Of a stretch of 64,000 nucleotides of DNA, positions 12,641 through 26,070 are shown one piece after another (within the stretch, counting starts at the first letter, position 1; every line of letters begins with the position of its first letter). The notes beneath the pieces were generated by a model that saw only the letters and a list, made by a program, of their open reading frames with translations, was not told the DNA's origin and made no database searches. Source of the stretch: Lethocerus indicus (lineage: Eukaryota; Arthropoda; Insecta; Hemiptera; Belostomatidae); assembly GCA_019843655.1 (NCBI GenBank), contig JACDQD010000006.1, forward strand, positions 9,974,034 through 10,038,033, in the 5' to 3' direction. The position numbers and the translations under genes are program-made.

Positions 12641-14580
12641 GCTGCCGTTCCCGGTTTCCGAGAAGTGATTAGTCAGTCTCGGGCCGTGGACCTCTGGAGC
12701 GGGATTGTTTTTTAAGGCCCGGGAGGGACAGGACAGCGGCCAGCAGGAGCCACGGGGCAAGCGTTTAAGTAATCAGCGCTATCTGCCCCCTCATCCACCC
12801 ACCCCACCACCCCCCCGGACTAACGAGTCCTGGAGAGCATTGTCTGCCGGTATGACGCGCCACTCCTTACTTCAACTCTAATTGCATGTCGGCCCCTCGC
12901 AAAAACCCTCCCTCCTCCGACCCGCTCACTTCACCGGCTCACCTGCCAGCCACGATTTCGGTTCTACCCTCTGCTAAATTTCCGAGAAATCCGTTCGCAG
13001 CCGCACTCCTATAACGTGCGGTTCGGAGTGATAGATACTACGGAGGGTGTTGAACACCGGGTATTGATACCGTCATAGCATGGTGCCCAATGAAGTCAGA
13101 GGACTGCCGGGGGGAACAAATAATGTTTTCCGGCTGAAATTCGAATTTGGATTTACAAATTTTCGCTTCATCGGCACAATTTCTTACGGGTTTCTGCACG
13201 ACAACGGCGGCCTGAACTAAAAACAGCGTCCTAAAACTGTGCAGTGGCTGGGGAGGCTGTAAGATGAATGCTGGGCGACACCCGAGGCCGTCGCCGTCCA
13301 TTTCTCAGGGCTCCACCCCCGGAGATAATGTTCGCCGCAGTCGGCATCACTCAGGATTACCTTAATGCCGGGCATTACCTCCGGCTCCTGCCGGCGGGGA
13401 GGTCACCCGCCCGGGTTGCTCGCGGCTCGAATCGGGGGCCCGGATCGGGGTCGCGATTATCTCCACCCTCGTTTGTCAATGTCCCAAAACTCCAGTGCCG
13501 GAAAGCTCGGTTGGGGTTTTACTTTTTTTTTAAATTCAGCGACGAGAATTACGCGACCGGAAGTGGAAATTCCACCCTAATTAATCCAGTAATCTCTCTC
13601 GGTACCGAGTAATTATTGGGAAAATAGTTTTAAATTGTCCTAAGTAACAGATCTAAAATCAATGCCTCGTAGCGACCATGCCTGTATTTTTAATGATAAT
13701 GTACCTCACATTACATTGTCTACCATTACGTACAAAAATGACTAAGATGCTCATTTACGTTTAGAAAAAATGCTACGTTAATTTTATTGAGTTTTAGGGT
13801 TTCCAACTTTTAATGTGGAGCATCTCAAATAATCTGCGACGAAATAGCACTCGGTGCGATACTCTCTATACGTGCCGCTATTGACAATAGACATCTTTGA
13901 AGTCGGCTGGACCATTATCAGTCAACGACTCTGTCTCGGGTTCAACGCGGCGAGTTGAACGGGTCCCCGGGGGTAGGGGTAAGAGGGGGGAGGGGTTGAG
14001 GGACCGCTGCATAACTGCAATAATGCAACTCGCAGCCCGGCAAAAAATGTCTCTTTCAATTGAAGTCTCAGCCGAGGATAAAAAACATAAAGAAATATTC
14101 AAGCGGTACATTCCCCGCGAGTGAGAGCGGGCCGAGGGGGTGGGCGACTCATGCCGAATTCCCTGCACGGAAAGTGGAGGGGCAGAGTTTGAATTGAGTT
14201 AATTCGCGGACGAAGTGGCCCCCGCCGCCCACAACCCAACCGAACCGAACCGGACGTCGGTCTTATTAATTCCGGACAATAAATTTATGCAGCTGTTCGA
14301 ACGGGGGGGGGGCTCTGGGCGCGCTCTGTGACATTGACAAGTGACCGTCTCCGCCGGCAATTAGGTGCGGGAGGCATTAAAAACTTCCACGCAGACGGAA
14401 AACCTCGTAAAGACCACTTATGATCACAATAAACAATCATTGGTTCCCCCGTCGCAAAATTAACGAACCCTCTTTGTGCCCTCGCTCTCCGCTCATTCAG
14501 AAGACAAACGGTCAGAACCGCGTTGACATCAATGCAGGCAGTTACATTCAACAGCTCATCATGACAAAGCAGTGAAATCT
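12640..14580. other. Large CpG-rich region
   Basis: Two adjoining GC-rich islands (about 12650-13620 and 13890-14560) contain CCCCCC and GGGGG runs, many CCGG sites and several overlapping open frames of 75-115 codons on both strands. None shows a domain, a signal peptide or a repeat. A promoter, an untranslated first exon or an enhancer cluster are all possible, and sequence alone does not decide. Confidence 0.4.
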
Positions 14581-15530
14581 GGAATAATAAGATAATAATA
14601 ATTTAATCAGTCTTACAATTTCATACCTTCATGGTTTAGTCTATTCTTAGACGTTTTCAGTTTCTCCGTAAATCCGTGAGGGTGAAATACTTTTCAATAA
14701 GATTGTCAATATGCCAAAGTACACCATATATTATACATTATAGATTAAAGGAGCATTTCACCATCAAATATGGACATTCCTCAATATAGAACTTAACAGA
14801 ATTTCTGAATTATGACTGAATCTACGATCAGTATCGGGCTAAACAATTAATTCAGACGACTTAAGCGAAAGCATAATTTCGCAATGTGAATATTGACCTA
14901 CTCCCGTGGCCCACTTGTATTGTATTCCCTATTGTTTTGGAGAATGTTCGACGGGGCGTGGGTCACTGTTGGGACACGACTGAGGTCGTTCAGAGCTGCG
15001 AAGTTTGTTCAGTGAAGCAAATAACTAACCTCTCACTCCTTATTCCTTTTCCGCTCAGTTAATGCGTTATTATGCCAACAGTGAACAGCGATAGGTCTGC
15101 AAAATACTGAAATCGTGAGCCGAACCCTCTGAATCAATTTCATGAGTCGATTGGCACGGTAAATTAAACGGCAGCGAATAGTTTGAAATTTTTTGTAATA
15201 AAATAAAATTCCATTTTAAGAAACATGGCTCGGTGGCCCCCCAAAGGTCCGAGATACCATTATTTATTTGACCTTCCGCCACCACTCGTTGATTTCGTAT
15301 TCTGCTAGACCCGTTACACTATCTTGCCATCTTTAGTGGTAGTTCGACACTGGGTTGTATAACTCTAATTTCTATATACAAATACAATATGGCGATCACC
15401 TGCAAATCTATGTCATTTTTTTCAGTAATAAGGAGGAGTCGCAAGAGCGAGTCGGTGCTAAATTTTCAGTTTTGATTAATCATATAGGTGTTTGGACGGG
15501 AAACGCCCAATTTATTTTTTTCATCAACAG
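14580..15530. other. AT-rich spacer, nothing recognised
   Basis: There are short chance frames only. No repeats or motifs of note were seen. Confidence 0.55.
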
Positions 15531-17990
15531 AAACAGCTCTAATGGCCGAATCGTCCCGAAACTCGGGGAATTTTTCCCGTGACTCTCCCGACCGTCCGCT
15601 AACGATCCTATCTGTCAGCTAAATATTCAATTAATCGGACCGACCGAAAAAATAAAAAGAAGCCGTGTAATTATTCGGCGATTAGAGCGCGGATAATTCG
15701 ACCTCGTCGGACGGCAAGTGTTAATTTTCCGAATCGTTTTAAATCAATCGAAATTTCCGACTGTTCCGATTTAACATAGGCAATTAATCGCGCGGACGGC
15801 GTAAATGGGTGGGAGCGTTTAATTTTAAAGGGTAGCGCCATATTGAAATATTATTATTTCATTAATCAAGCAATTCGGCGGGTAGAAATTCGCGCCGGTA
15901 GTTTCCGTGACCGGAATGCCGAGAACTCGACAATAACTGTAATAGCTTAGTCATTAATTACATTATGACATGAACAAATAAATTAAAGTTTTAATTTAAA
16001 AAATCTATCGAAAATAAAATAACTTTTATAATTTATTTTTCAGATATCGGACGTACCCGCTGGAAATTCCTGAAATACCCAGGTTAGTAACTACATTTAT
16101 TATCAAAACGCAAGCCTTGAATACTAGTCTTTATGTTTTTGCCTACAAGTATTCGGTTAATTTGGAGTACAAAATAACATAGAATCTGTTATGCTATATA
16201 CGGTGGAGTACCGAACTTTCTCATTCTTACCCATCTTTATCATGTAAGAGTGTAACAGAAATTTATATAGGCGAAGTTAATACAATAGCTCTTAAATAGC
16301 GAATTTTGCTAGACAATTGAAAAATAGTGGGAAACTTCCTTCCATTCAGCGGAAATGATTCTATCGCCTTTGTAATTTGAAAACACCTGATTGTTTTCAA
16401 CGTGCCCCGGATTTAAATCTAAAGTGAAGAAATGGCGTGACTGGGTGTAGGAGGGTTTCCCGTCTCGGCGGGAATTTTTTTCAATTGAGCATTTTTTTTT
16501 CGACCCCCGCCTTCCTTGTAATTCGTCTGGACCGAAAACTCGGTTTATCGCTTGTCATTAACTCGGCCGCGAGTTTAAACTGGAGAAGGCTCGTCAAACA
16601 TCTGCGGATTCAGAGAAGTCGTAACCGGCGATTTTTTGCCGGGCGCGTCGTCCGGCACTTGTTAACACGCCGAGGAATCGTAATTATGCCGTTTATGAAA
16701 TCCATTAATTCCGAAACGCAGCGGTATAGCGCGACTCGCATTCTGGGCCCATTACGGACGTGTTCGTCCGCGCTTACGACGGATGCATTTAATTTTAAAC
16801 ACTCCAAATGAACATGGCATTAGGGAGCGGAAAAACAGTTTGGTGGGCAGGCTATAGACACACTTGGACACACTAGTTCTCGTAGCCGGTTCCCGGAATT
16901 AATTTTAAGATATTTGTTTGTCTGTCCGCGAGGGACTGGAACCTCGGCACACTCAGTAAATTCCCTCCGTACCCGGTTATTTTCTCTCGAACTAGACCCA
17001 TTTTGCTTTCTCAACGTCGTCAGTAGGATTTTCCGACAACGGCGTTGTCGGTACACGTCGAAACACTGCGGAGAATACTCTTTTCTAATTCTAACAATTA
17101 TTGTTCCGACTACGAGTTCCACCGTCAATTTATTGGCTCAATCATAGTCGTTCGATGTGCAATTAATGGATAGTTCGTCTTCTATAGTACAGGTAGAATA
17201 AAAAAAAGGCAGTAATCTGTCGTTCCCTCCCCCAAAAAAACAAAACAAAAAAATAACGTGATCTCTGGGGAGCATGAAATCGGTTCCATAGGATTGCATC
17301 TCGTTTATTCGCTCATCGGGTGCAGCGGGTAATCATTAATCTTTGAAAAGTGCGGCCTCGGCTGCTGTGGGAAACTAATCAACGGTCGGCCGGGAGACAG
17401 GGCCGTTTTAGCCGCGGGGGAGATGGTGATGGGGTGCGGGGGGGGCCGCCCCGGCCAATAATATCGGCGTCCGACCACCGCAAATAAAGAAGGGACTCGA
17501 AGGGCGAACGGGGAAGGTCTGAACACGAGCACGAAACCTGTAATTATGCATGTAATTAAAAAGCGGCGGGGGCGCAAAAAGCCGCCCGGCTCCCAGACAC
17601 AACAGGGCCCCCGGCACAGCGGCGTTTAATGAACAGTAGCCTCTGGCCAATTACACGCCGGATTGTTGTTGTTATTATTTCAGGTTGGTAATATACACAC
17701 AGACAACGGTAGCGAATAAACTCGGTTTTCTAATTAACATCCACGGGGCCCGACCGCTCAGTTTTTGCCGCGAGACGAATTGAATCCCCTCCCTCCTCAC
17801 CGCCCCCTCAAACTGCCCAGCCATTCTCCTCGTAAACTTTTTTATTTCCAGCGAGCGTTATGAAAGGAATATCCCCCCCCACATAATCCCGAGCATATTA
17901 TTTATGCGCGTATGAATTGCAATTAGCCGAATGTTGGGTACGAGAATTTATCTGCCGGCGGTCGCTTTGAATACGCTCCTCTATTAACAT
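15530..17990. other. Extended CpG-rich region in three islands
   Basis: Islands at about 15540-15930, 16410-17140 and 17280-17990 are separated by AT-rich sequence. They contain repeated TCGG/CCGA words and many ATTAAT words. The open frames (up to 124 codons) are overlapping and unrecognisable. A CCCCCCCC run lies near 17873. This is one of the densest candidate regulatory zones of the window. Confidence 0.4.
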
Positions 17991-18361
17991 TTTCTTCGTT
18001 TATGACCGCTGCAGCTTTTCTTATACCGCTATGTTCAGAAGGGAAGACGACGGACAGTCTTTGTTTTATTCGGGCTGAGCTTTTGAAATCAAACCGCATT
18101 TCGAAACGACTGTCTGAATTGACGAGACCACATTTTAGTGGGGAGGTAGCGTATTTTTACAGCTTGCCATCACCAATCTTAATATTTTAATACATACAGG
18201 ATACAGTATCTATATGAAATCCAACACTAAAATCTAAGTCTCTTTAATCTTACTGTCAGTATACAATATAAGATGTAGACGTGTTACTGTTTCCAATTAA
18301 GAATAATACTAATTTACCGACAGTAACAGGATCAGACAGAAAACTACACCCGGAGAATACT

Positions 18362-18388
18362 ACTGACAATGGCGAGAACCTGAAAGGA
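18362..18388 (+). repeat. Dispersed hammerhead-like core, diverged plus-strand copy
   Basis: The sequence reads CTGACAATGGCGAGAA, then CCTGAAAGG. It matches the family core CTGAAGATGGCGAGAA with two differences, and keeps a GAAA-type second half. It is the only family member found in plus orientation. The match is short, so membership is uncertain. Confidence 0.4.
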
Positions 18389-19034
18389 TAGAAAGAAATC
18401 AGCGATTGGGGACATGACTCGTGATATTCCATACCACCTAATAGAGGTCATGAATTAGTCATCACTTTTGGTTAATATCGATTCAATGTTTGGTGTTAAA
18501 TCGTATCCGATTCAGGGGTAGGACAACCCGATGTCGAGGACGAAATTGTCGGGTCGAAATCGGTCAGGTGGCCGCTAACTATTCGGGCCGCGTCTAACAT
18601 ACTGGAAACTGTTGATTTTTTTTCTTTCTAATCCCAATTAGCTCTATTTCCGACGACAATGGGAGAATTAGTAAAATAGGAGCTATTAATTAGAGGCGGC
18701 TCAGAGGGGCGAGGCCTGCTGTAGAGCGGTCCTGCTTCCTTAAGGAGCCCGGCCCGGGTACCGACTTCCAGGAAACGGCTCAATACTCCTGCAGGCTCTT
18801 AAGCCGGTTAAAAACACGATTACAGTTAACTCCAGAACTCGGGCTAACTAACCGGGAATATCGTTAACCGGTCATCGGTTCATTTCCTGCATTCCTCTGT
18901 CCCCGCTAGCCGGAGTATTATCATCTGTTTTCAGAAAAGAGGTTTGAAAAAAAGCCGTTTTTCTAATTAAACCATAAGGCGTTAAATGTTTCTTTACTCG
19001 GCCGACGATTTACCTCTGAATTGATTTACGGTGC

Positions 19035-19052
19035 CGGCAATTTAAATTGCCG
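19035..19052. repeat. 18-bp perfect palindrome
   Basis: CGGCAATTTAAATTGCCG equals its own reverse complement. It sits inside a CpG-rich island. It could be a dimer-binding site, but no factor can be named from the sequence. Confidence 0.95.
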
Positions 19053-19219
19053 CTCCGGGATTCCGGAAGAAAATTGCTCCCGGCCGGTTTTGGCTGTCGC
19101 TGTTTTCAGTATGATCTGAACCGCAGCCCCTTTTATTGTTCCGAGATCAATTATTGAAAACGGCCGCTATCATGGAGCGATTTTCTCCCTCCTTTTCCTT
19201 CTTCGGTCCTGTCCTAGTC

Positions 19220-21480
19220 CGGTTCGTTTACTTCCTATATTGGCATATTGCTAACCACTTTGGTTCATAAACCTGTGACGCAAGTTATAAAAGAGTATAT
19301 ATAAAATATTTTATAATCCCTTTTCTAAGATGGATTAGAACTGAAACCGATTTTTTTGTAAACGCGGCATAATTTATCTGAGAAATATACAAGTTTGGCT
19401 GACACATTACTACTGTATTTCGTCCGTTGTATCTTTTTATGCTGAACAATATTATTTGGCATGGAAAGGTCAAGAGGTTTACTAAAACCTAAATAAAAAT
19501 TACAAGAAAAAATCATACATAAACCCATTAAAAACCTTACCGCCATCCGTGTCGCTTTGGCGCCTGGTTAATTTGCTGATTTAATGCTTCTGGCGGTAAT
19601 AGCCGAAACTGGTTTAGCATAAGGAATGGACACATTAACCCGTGTCCCATCGTCGTACTACAATAGTTTTTGTACGCAATCAGAAAATAGTTCTAGTTGT
19701 AGTTCTTCACTTGGATTTATTTTACTAGACGACCCCAGGGGCCGAACAGAACATTTGATGAAGAGTGGGTTCGTACTCACTGATTTCATTGATAAAAGCA
19801 ATGCAATAAAAACGAACTTATGTTTGGTCTCACATTGAAAACCCCTCTACATTTTCGTAAATAATTAAAAAATAAAGCATCTTTTGACATACAGGACCTC
19901 CGCGAACGCCGACGAGAGGGCAATCTGACCGTCTCTATCGAGGGGTCGAAACTGGATCTGAATTCCCGTCTTGCTTACGGACAAACCCATTATGTACTTA
20001 CTTGTCTGTTGCACAACTCTCGTGTTTTTCTTATGCGATGGCGCCGCTTATTGTAATTACCTTATCGAGCGTTACAGTTTTTCCCTGTCGGGTTAATTAA
20101 TGGAGAGAGCGAGCGGGGCCGGTGAATACTAACTAGGCGGGCGATTTCAAAATCAGCGCGGGTCCCACGTCATACATTATGCCCTCAGACTAGAATGTGG
20201 ACGCCGGAACCTGGTTTTTTTTCCAAGCCTATCCTTCTGACATTAGAAGTGAGATTAGAATCTGCTCTCGAGTGGCCGCTCGACGACCGAGAAGAATTGT
20301 CAGGACTGTACAGCGGAACTAACGCGGATTAAACGGAGAAACGAAATGTAGAATGCGAATTTATGATACCCGTTTGGGGGTTTGGAATAGCATTCTATGT
20401 CAATAAGGCCGTACACATGTAATATTAGTCATGTACAAGTGACTCGAGACACATTAATTCTTTTAAGTAAATGTCGGTAGGATGAAGTGACCGGGTACCA
20501 TCATCAAACAGAACTGAGCTCGGAGGAGTTGAGGAATTTGAGGTAAAAAAATTAATGGTACATAAAGGATAAGGGAAAAATTACGGAACTATATAGTTTT
20601 AACTAATGATAATAATAATGGAACATTAAGTTTCTGAGCCTTTTACAAATTATTAGCAGCGTATTAAAATTGAAGCGCCACCTCGGTAAGAAATATCTTC
20701 CACGTTATTGAAATTCTAAACAAATTGCTAAACTTATATTGATCAGATTGAAGTCTGTCGATTTAAAAATAGACCGTCGATGTGAAAACCGGCGATAAAT
20801 TAGTTGTTTAATCGAATCAGTGAAAGTAAAACGTGAGAAATGGAAATATTGGTTGGCAGAGCCCAGGGCCAGTTTCTTGCCGTTCCCGACAATTAATCTC
20901 GCTGTCAAGATCTATGTGCCAATAAATCAATAAATTTTCCAGATAGACGTATAAATTATAATCCAGTTTATTAGTCATACTTACTATATCCATATTTATC
21001 CTCAATTGCTCTGGGTCCGGACCCTGTTCTTGACGCACTTTACTTTCAATTGGGATCAATTAACGCCCATCTTGGAATCGTCATTCCTTATATTGGTACA
21101 AATAATTAGCCAGTAATAACCGAGGGCAGAAATCGAGAATTTTTTTTCTACCAGGAGGCTTACAGTGAAAAAGTTTATGCAGAATCTATTAAGTATCGAC
21201 TGGTGTTCTATTTTAGATACAGAAATATTCCTTGAATCTACTAAACAGTCCTAAATGCCTTTAAATTATTGTTTGTCATCTTGTGTCGAAATTATTTGAT
21301 AATTTATCAGGTTAAAGAAATAACGGAATTTGTTCTCCAATGCCCAACATGTATCGAGATTCACCTGGAACAGTTTCAATAGCTTGCTCCGAAAAATATA
21401 TTCTTTCCAAATCCCTTATTAATTGGCCCTTCATTCTGAAATTACAATTTCTGATTTTAATCACAAGTTTCTTCTATCGG
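19220..21480. other. Mixed stretch, no gene seen
   Basis: AT-rich sequence surrounds a GC-richer block at about 19890-20340. A CTCF-core-like word lies at 20674. Frames are short and unrecognised. Confidence 0.5.
20674..20683 (-). promoter_or_regulatory. CTCF-core-like word AGGTGGCGCT
   Basis: On the minus strand the sequence is AGGTGGCGCT, which matches the core of the Drosophila CTCF motif (AGRTGGCGC). The flanking half of the longer CTCF consensus (CCASN) is not matched, so this is a weak candidate that rests on the core alone. Confidence 0.25.
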
Positions 21481-24060
21481 AAACTGTTGAATTCGAAACG
21501 GTCTTGAAAGTGGGTCCCGGCAGCCGCTGAACCGAAACGTTTTTTGAAACGGACCAAAGGGATCGATGACAGATCGAAGAACAAAGGACCTAGAAAGGGC
21601 CGACCGAGCTGCCTACCTACGTGATGTCATCATCTGAATATTCAGCCGGTACAGTCGACCCGAGCAGTCTCTCCACAGGGGTTTTGTTATTTTTTCAATT
21701 TTATCTCTTCCCCCCGCGCTATATGAATTGGAGACTCGATCCTGTTCTTTATTCCGCGGGCAGTTTTTGCCGAACGTCCGTCCGCCGTCATTAAAGCGGC
21801 AGACTTCCGTAACAACTGGACCCGGGAGAGGTCATTTTTTGGGTCCCGATATTTTCCCAGTCCAACGGGGACCTCTATCAATCGGGATTATTCCCTTTCG
21901 TCGAAACCCCTGTTTTGGGACTTTCGACCAAAATTACTGCAATTGTCTCGTTCATATATATTAAAATCTGGCCGACTTCTATCAAACTTTCTCTGATTTA
22001 AGCCGAAAGCGTGTAATTTTATTGTAACCACGATTTCGATCTTGTTACACCCTTTAATTATCCACTGCTTAAAACACGCGTTAAATAAATGAAGAAACGA
22101 TATCAGTTATTAATACAGGAGTTTACAGACGGTGTGGTGTGTTGTGAGATTGGTGAGAGTGCAGTTGAAGGTTTGTTCTAGGTGGCTGTTGGAGTAAACC
22201 TCGGTGGCCGGAGAGCTGTCACAGTGATGTCAATTACAGGAAACAGTTGAGTAAAACAGTTCTGGTTATGGTCGGCCCCGGCATCGGGCGATGCCGGTCG
22301 GACCTAATTGCCGGGCTGCCGGGTCTTACCGTTAATGGAGCATTAATATACCTCCTGAATTATGCTTCGGTAGCGCTCGGTTTCTTTTGCCCCTCCCGTT
22401 TGGCGGGCTGATTAGCCGTGCCCTTAGCATTCGTTTTACATACATTTGGAGCGCCGCGGTGACCGATGCCGGCTCTCCTGAATACAAAGTCGGAGCGTAG
22501 ACGGGATTCCTAGAAGCGTCGGCCGGGAAGGGGCCGCCGCTGGGCAAAAAACCGGTATGAATTTGATTCATAACTCCATAGCAGCCCCCTATGCCGGGAG
22601 CCGTCGTCCCTGCCCGGACATTTGTCAATATAGAGGCAAAGAAACGAACGCATTCTGCCGGTCTAATGATATTTTTAGCGTTATTTATTTCCTCTCGGCG
22701 AGTCTTTTTTGAGGGCCGGGCGGGAGGGAACAGCATTCAGGGCGATCCAGGCTCTGGTGAACACGCCCAATTACAACCTCTCGGCTCCATAGCGCACTGA
22801 ATTCGTTTTGTCTGTAAAATAAGGTATCGGTATAAAAACCTAGCTGGCGTATGGTAGATTTGCCGACGCCTTCCAGTGACGGCCTGCCCTGGAAACTCTT
22901 CCAGGGTATTTCCCTTCCTGTCTTATGTTTTTATCGCCGGCTCCACTCCTCCGGGCCATCTATCATCGGCCGTCAAAACGCACGGGGCCGTCGATTTTCG
23001 AGATTCAGTCTCATAATTCAAGGTGGTATTCTTATATAGTTGGCATCGCTTTTTCTGATAAAAGTCAAACCCGGCTCACCGTGCCTCTACTGCATTTGTA
23101 CACTTATCCTGCAGTAGACGTTCGTTAAATGATTCGAAAAACTTGTCGATTTTCACTTGCGGCATATTTGGAATTAAATAATCGACAACTTAATACTAAT
23201 CTCTGGTATAATTGAGTTTTTACTTTTCAAATAGTATTGGCTTGTCAAGGCGGCCTTCTCAAATACATATTTTATATTCTCGTTTATAATTTGTATTTTA
23301 AGCTGTCTGAGAGGGTGGCAGGGATATGTTTAAATCCTGAAAAAGTCGTAACAAAATTATGTGAAAGTTTTCTAAATGGTTGAAATTATTTAAATTAAAT
23401 TTATCAATGCGTACCGTTTTCTGTAGAATATTACGGGAGTTCTATGTGAACCTGTTTAAAAAAAAATTGCGCCTCAAGATGGTGGCATATACACGTCTTC
23501 CTCGACTGGAGGCACGAATGGAAGCGGATTTATTCCAGCCTCTAAACAGACTCGCTGAGGAATAAATGAATGGTAAGATTTAAATGAACAAGCGCCAAAT
23601 TAAATCGTGGCGTTAACTTCTTACGCGCCTCTGCCATTTGTTTCAAGTCACGGAGCCCAACGGCTTTATTCAAGGATAAACCGACGCCAGACGGCGGGGC
23701 GATCGATTGAATAATCGATTGTCGGAATAAATATATCGACCCCTTACACCGCGCTAAGAAAAGCCGGTAATGGAACATACAAGAAGTGTATTCTCGGAGA
23801 ACGTGTTGAGCCTCTTTCCAAGTACCCTGTACTCCGTTCGCAGCCCATTTTCTCAGAGCTGGCCAGTTTTTACCAGTAGCGGAATAATTAACCCGCAGCC
23901 AAGAAACTTGTACAGTCTTTTTGTGATTGGTTCTTGCGGCCATATGACAATACTGTCCTGTGGTGGAACCGGAAAGAACAGGAGAGGCGCGTCCGTTGGA
24001 TTGATAAGCATTGATTGCCGGTGAAATACGCAGGTTATAGAAATAAATTCCCATCAATCG
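21480..24060. other. Large CpG-rich region in several islands
   Basis: Islands at about 21490-22060, 22230-23080 and 23640-24020 hold frames of up to 171 codons (minus strand, 23542-24057) and 134 codons (minus strand, 22332-22736). Neither is recognised. The 22444-22609 part has splice-like boundaries and is listed separately. A CAAGATGGTGGC word, one mismatch from the YY1/Pho consensus, is at 23476. Confidence 0.4.
22444..22609 (-). other. Weak candidate internal exon
   Basis: On the minus strand, a CAG|GG acceptor-like boundary at 22609 and a GTATGT donor-like boundary starting at 22443 enclose 166 nt that are open in one frame. The translation includes VMNQIHTGFLPSGG and NPVYAPTLYSGEPASVTAAL, which look more protein-like than most frames here. 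No family is recognised and the pyrimidine tract before the acceptor is weak. A chance open frame in a GC-rich island is the main alternative. Confidence 0.15.
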
Positions 24061-26039
24061 ATTAAGTTATTTAACATCCCACCTAATTTATTATTTCAGC
24101 GAAGTTGGGAATCGGTGACGTTGACTGATCGGTAAACTCCATTTTAGAATTACTATTTCACACTTTTCAAACTGCAGCTCCTCCTTACGACCGCGATATA
24201 CTATTAAACCATTTATTTTCTTAAATTTATACAGCGTAACCTACAAGTTTCGAGGGTAACTAGTTTCGGGGACATGATACGCGATAGCTGTTCTGACAGT
24301 ATAATTCTTGTACTTCAAATAAAACCGGTATTACTCTACAAGATCGGTACGATTGTGCACCTCATTTAATTGGGACTTTCAATTTCAATTCACTTGTGTG
24401 ATTGCTGAACTTCTGACTTGTATAAATTAACATTTAACATCATCACAATGATAATGTTAGGCGGCGTGAATGGGAATAGGGGGAATCGAAGATTTCGTTT
24501 TGTGGGTGAGTGTACAGTGTAACAAACCGTTTGGGGACGCCGAGAGTTTATAGGTACGTGAGCCGCCCACCGAATCTAACTTGGTAATTGTCGGGCCGAA
24601 TTAACGCGCTTAGCTTTCAACGCCGATCCGGCTCCCACAGCACGGCCCAACCGACGCCCCGCACTCTGCCCCTATCTCTCTATACATTTCTCAAACCATA
24701 CAGCAGCATTGTTGGCTGTCAGCCGGGACAGGAGGCAACAACACCACCGACATTTCTATCATTAGAAGAGACCGCTCGGGGGGCCTTTGTCGTGCCCCTT
24801 TGCCCCCGCAGGTGCTCCCACCTCTACGCACGGGGTAATATAATATCTCTTAACACTAACTTTTCATAAATGAACCGGGTTTTTATTTCAATTTCTTCCT
24901 TTGACGTTTAAAATGTAACAAGTGTACTAATCTATCAATACTGTTAATACAGAATAAATGTGTAACGTCAGATGGCAAATCTCTAAAGGAAATTATTCTA
25001 CTCAATCCTAACCGATGAAATCGACAGTATGAATGATTGTTCTAGATTTGTGAACTAATTTCTTTATTCTTGAACGCCGGTGAAAAAAACCCTTCCAACG
25101 AATCGTCTGGGAGTTGCAAAGTAGGGCCGAGATCTATTGAAGTTAAATATGTCTGAAAATTTGAAATTACAATATGACCAAGGGAGAAAAAATATTTCGC
25201 CATTTATCTATTAATTTCTGTAAAAAAAATAATTACATTTAGGATTATTCGATTTATCGAACAGTGGATTCCATCTGATTATTTATTCAGTACAGAACGA
25301 AGCTGATGTTAAGTAGATTCAATCCCCGGCATCAATCCCGACGCTCATTTCCTTCGTTGCCCGCTCAAAGTTCTTTTCCGAACCCGCTCACTTCATTACG
25401 CGCGATAGCTTCATTAAAAGTACGGTGCATATTTTATATATTGTTTCCGCGGCGAAATATTACCCTTCAGCTTGTAAAGTCACGCACAGACTAGAACTAC
25501 GACTCCTAGAAAATGTTGGGTTTACTGAACAATTAGCTTCTTCTGCACGACACACGGTTCCGTCCCGTTTAACTGCGGCGTAACCCGGTGGCGGCTACGA
25601 AATATGGTTTAAATAATTATACGCGTATATTAATTATGTTCAAACACGATCTAGGTATGGTGTGCTTTATGGAAATGAATACGGCGTAACAAACGGCAAA
25701 TGGAAGCAATTTCATAGCTTAGATAATCAAATCTTTTAAACCATTTTCTGATTTAAATGTAGTCTTATTTATTGTTCCTACACTATATCTTATCTTTGAG
25801 CTTGTTAAACATAAAATCCAAGCTTAGTAACATTAGATTCTGTAAATATCTGGATTGGATTTATAATTTGCTTAAAATAATCTAAAAGCATAAGTTCATA
25901 TTTTAAGTGATTCTATTATTAAGAATGGCTTGCAACGTTAAAGTAACTGGTAGTTCAGAAAACTCCATAAAGTATAATACAATCTCTATAATTATATTAG
26001 AATATCATTTCACTCACGGGATTATCTGATTGTTGCAGC

Positions 26040-26070
26040 AGCATTCTAGGTTTTTCTCGTCGTCTTCAGT
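26040..26070 (-). repeat. Dispersed hammerhead-like core, copy
   Basis: On the minus strand the sequence is ACTGAAGACGACGAGAA, then AAACCTAGAATGCT. The first half matches the family core closely. The GYCGAAACCGG half is eroded to AAACCTAG. Confidence 0.6.

Larger units (their letters stand above)
17990..19220. other. AT-rich spacer followed by CpG-rich island
   Basis: The AT-rich part holds a plus-strand copy of the dispersed hammerhead-like core at 18362. The island (about 18520-19210) holds an 18-bp perfect palindrome at 19035. No gene was recognised. Confidence 0.45.

Noticed and set aside
23542..24057. 171-codon minus-strand frame
   Set aside because: It is the second longest frame, but no motif or family is recognised, a plus-strand frame overlaps it, and the region is a GC-richer island where long frames arise by chance.
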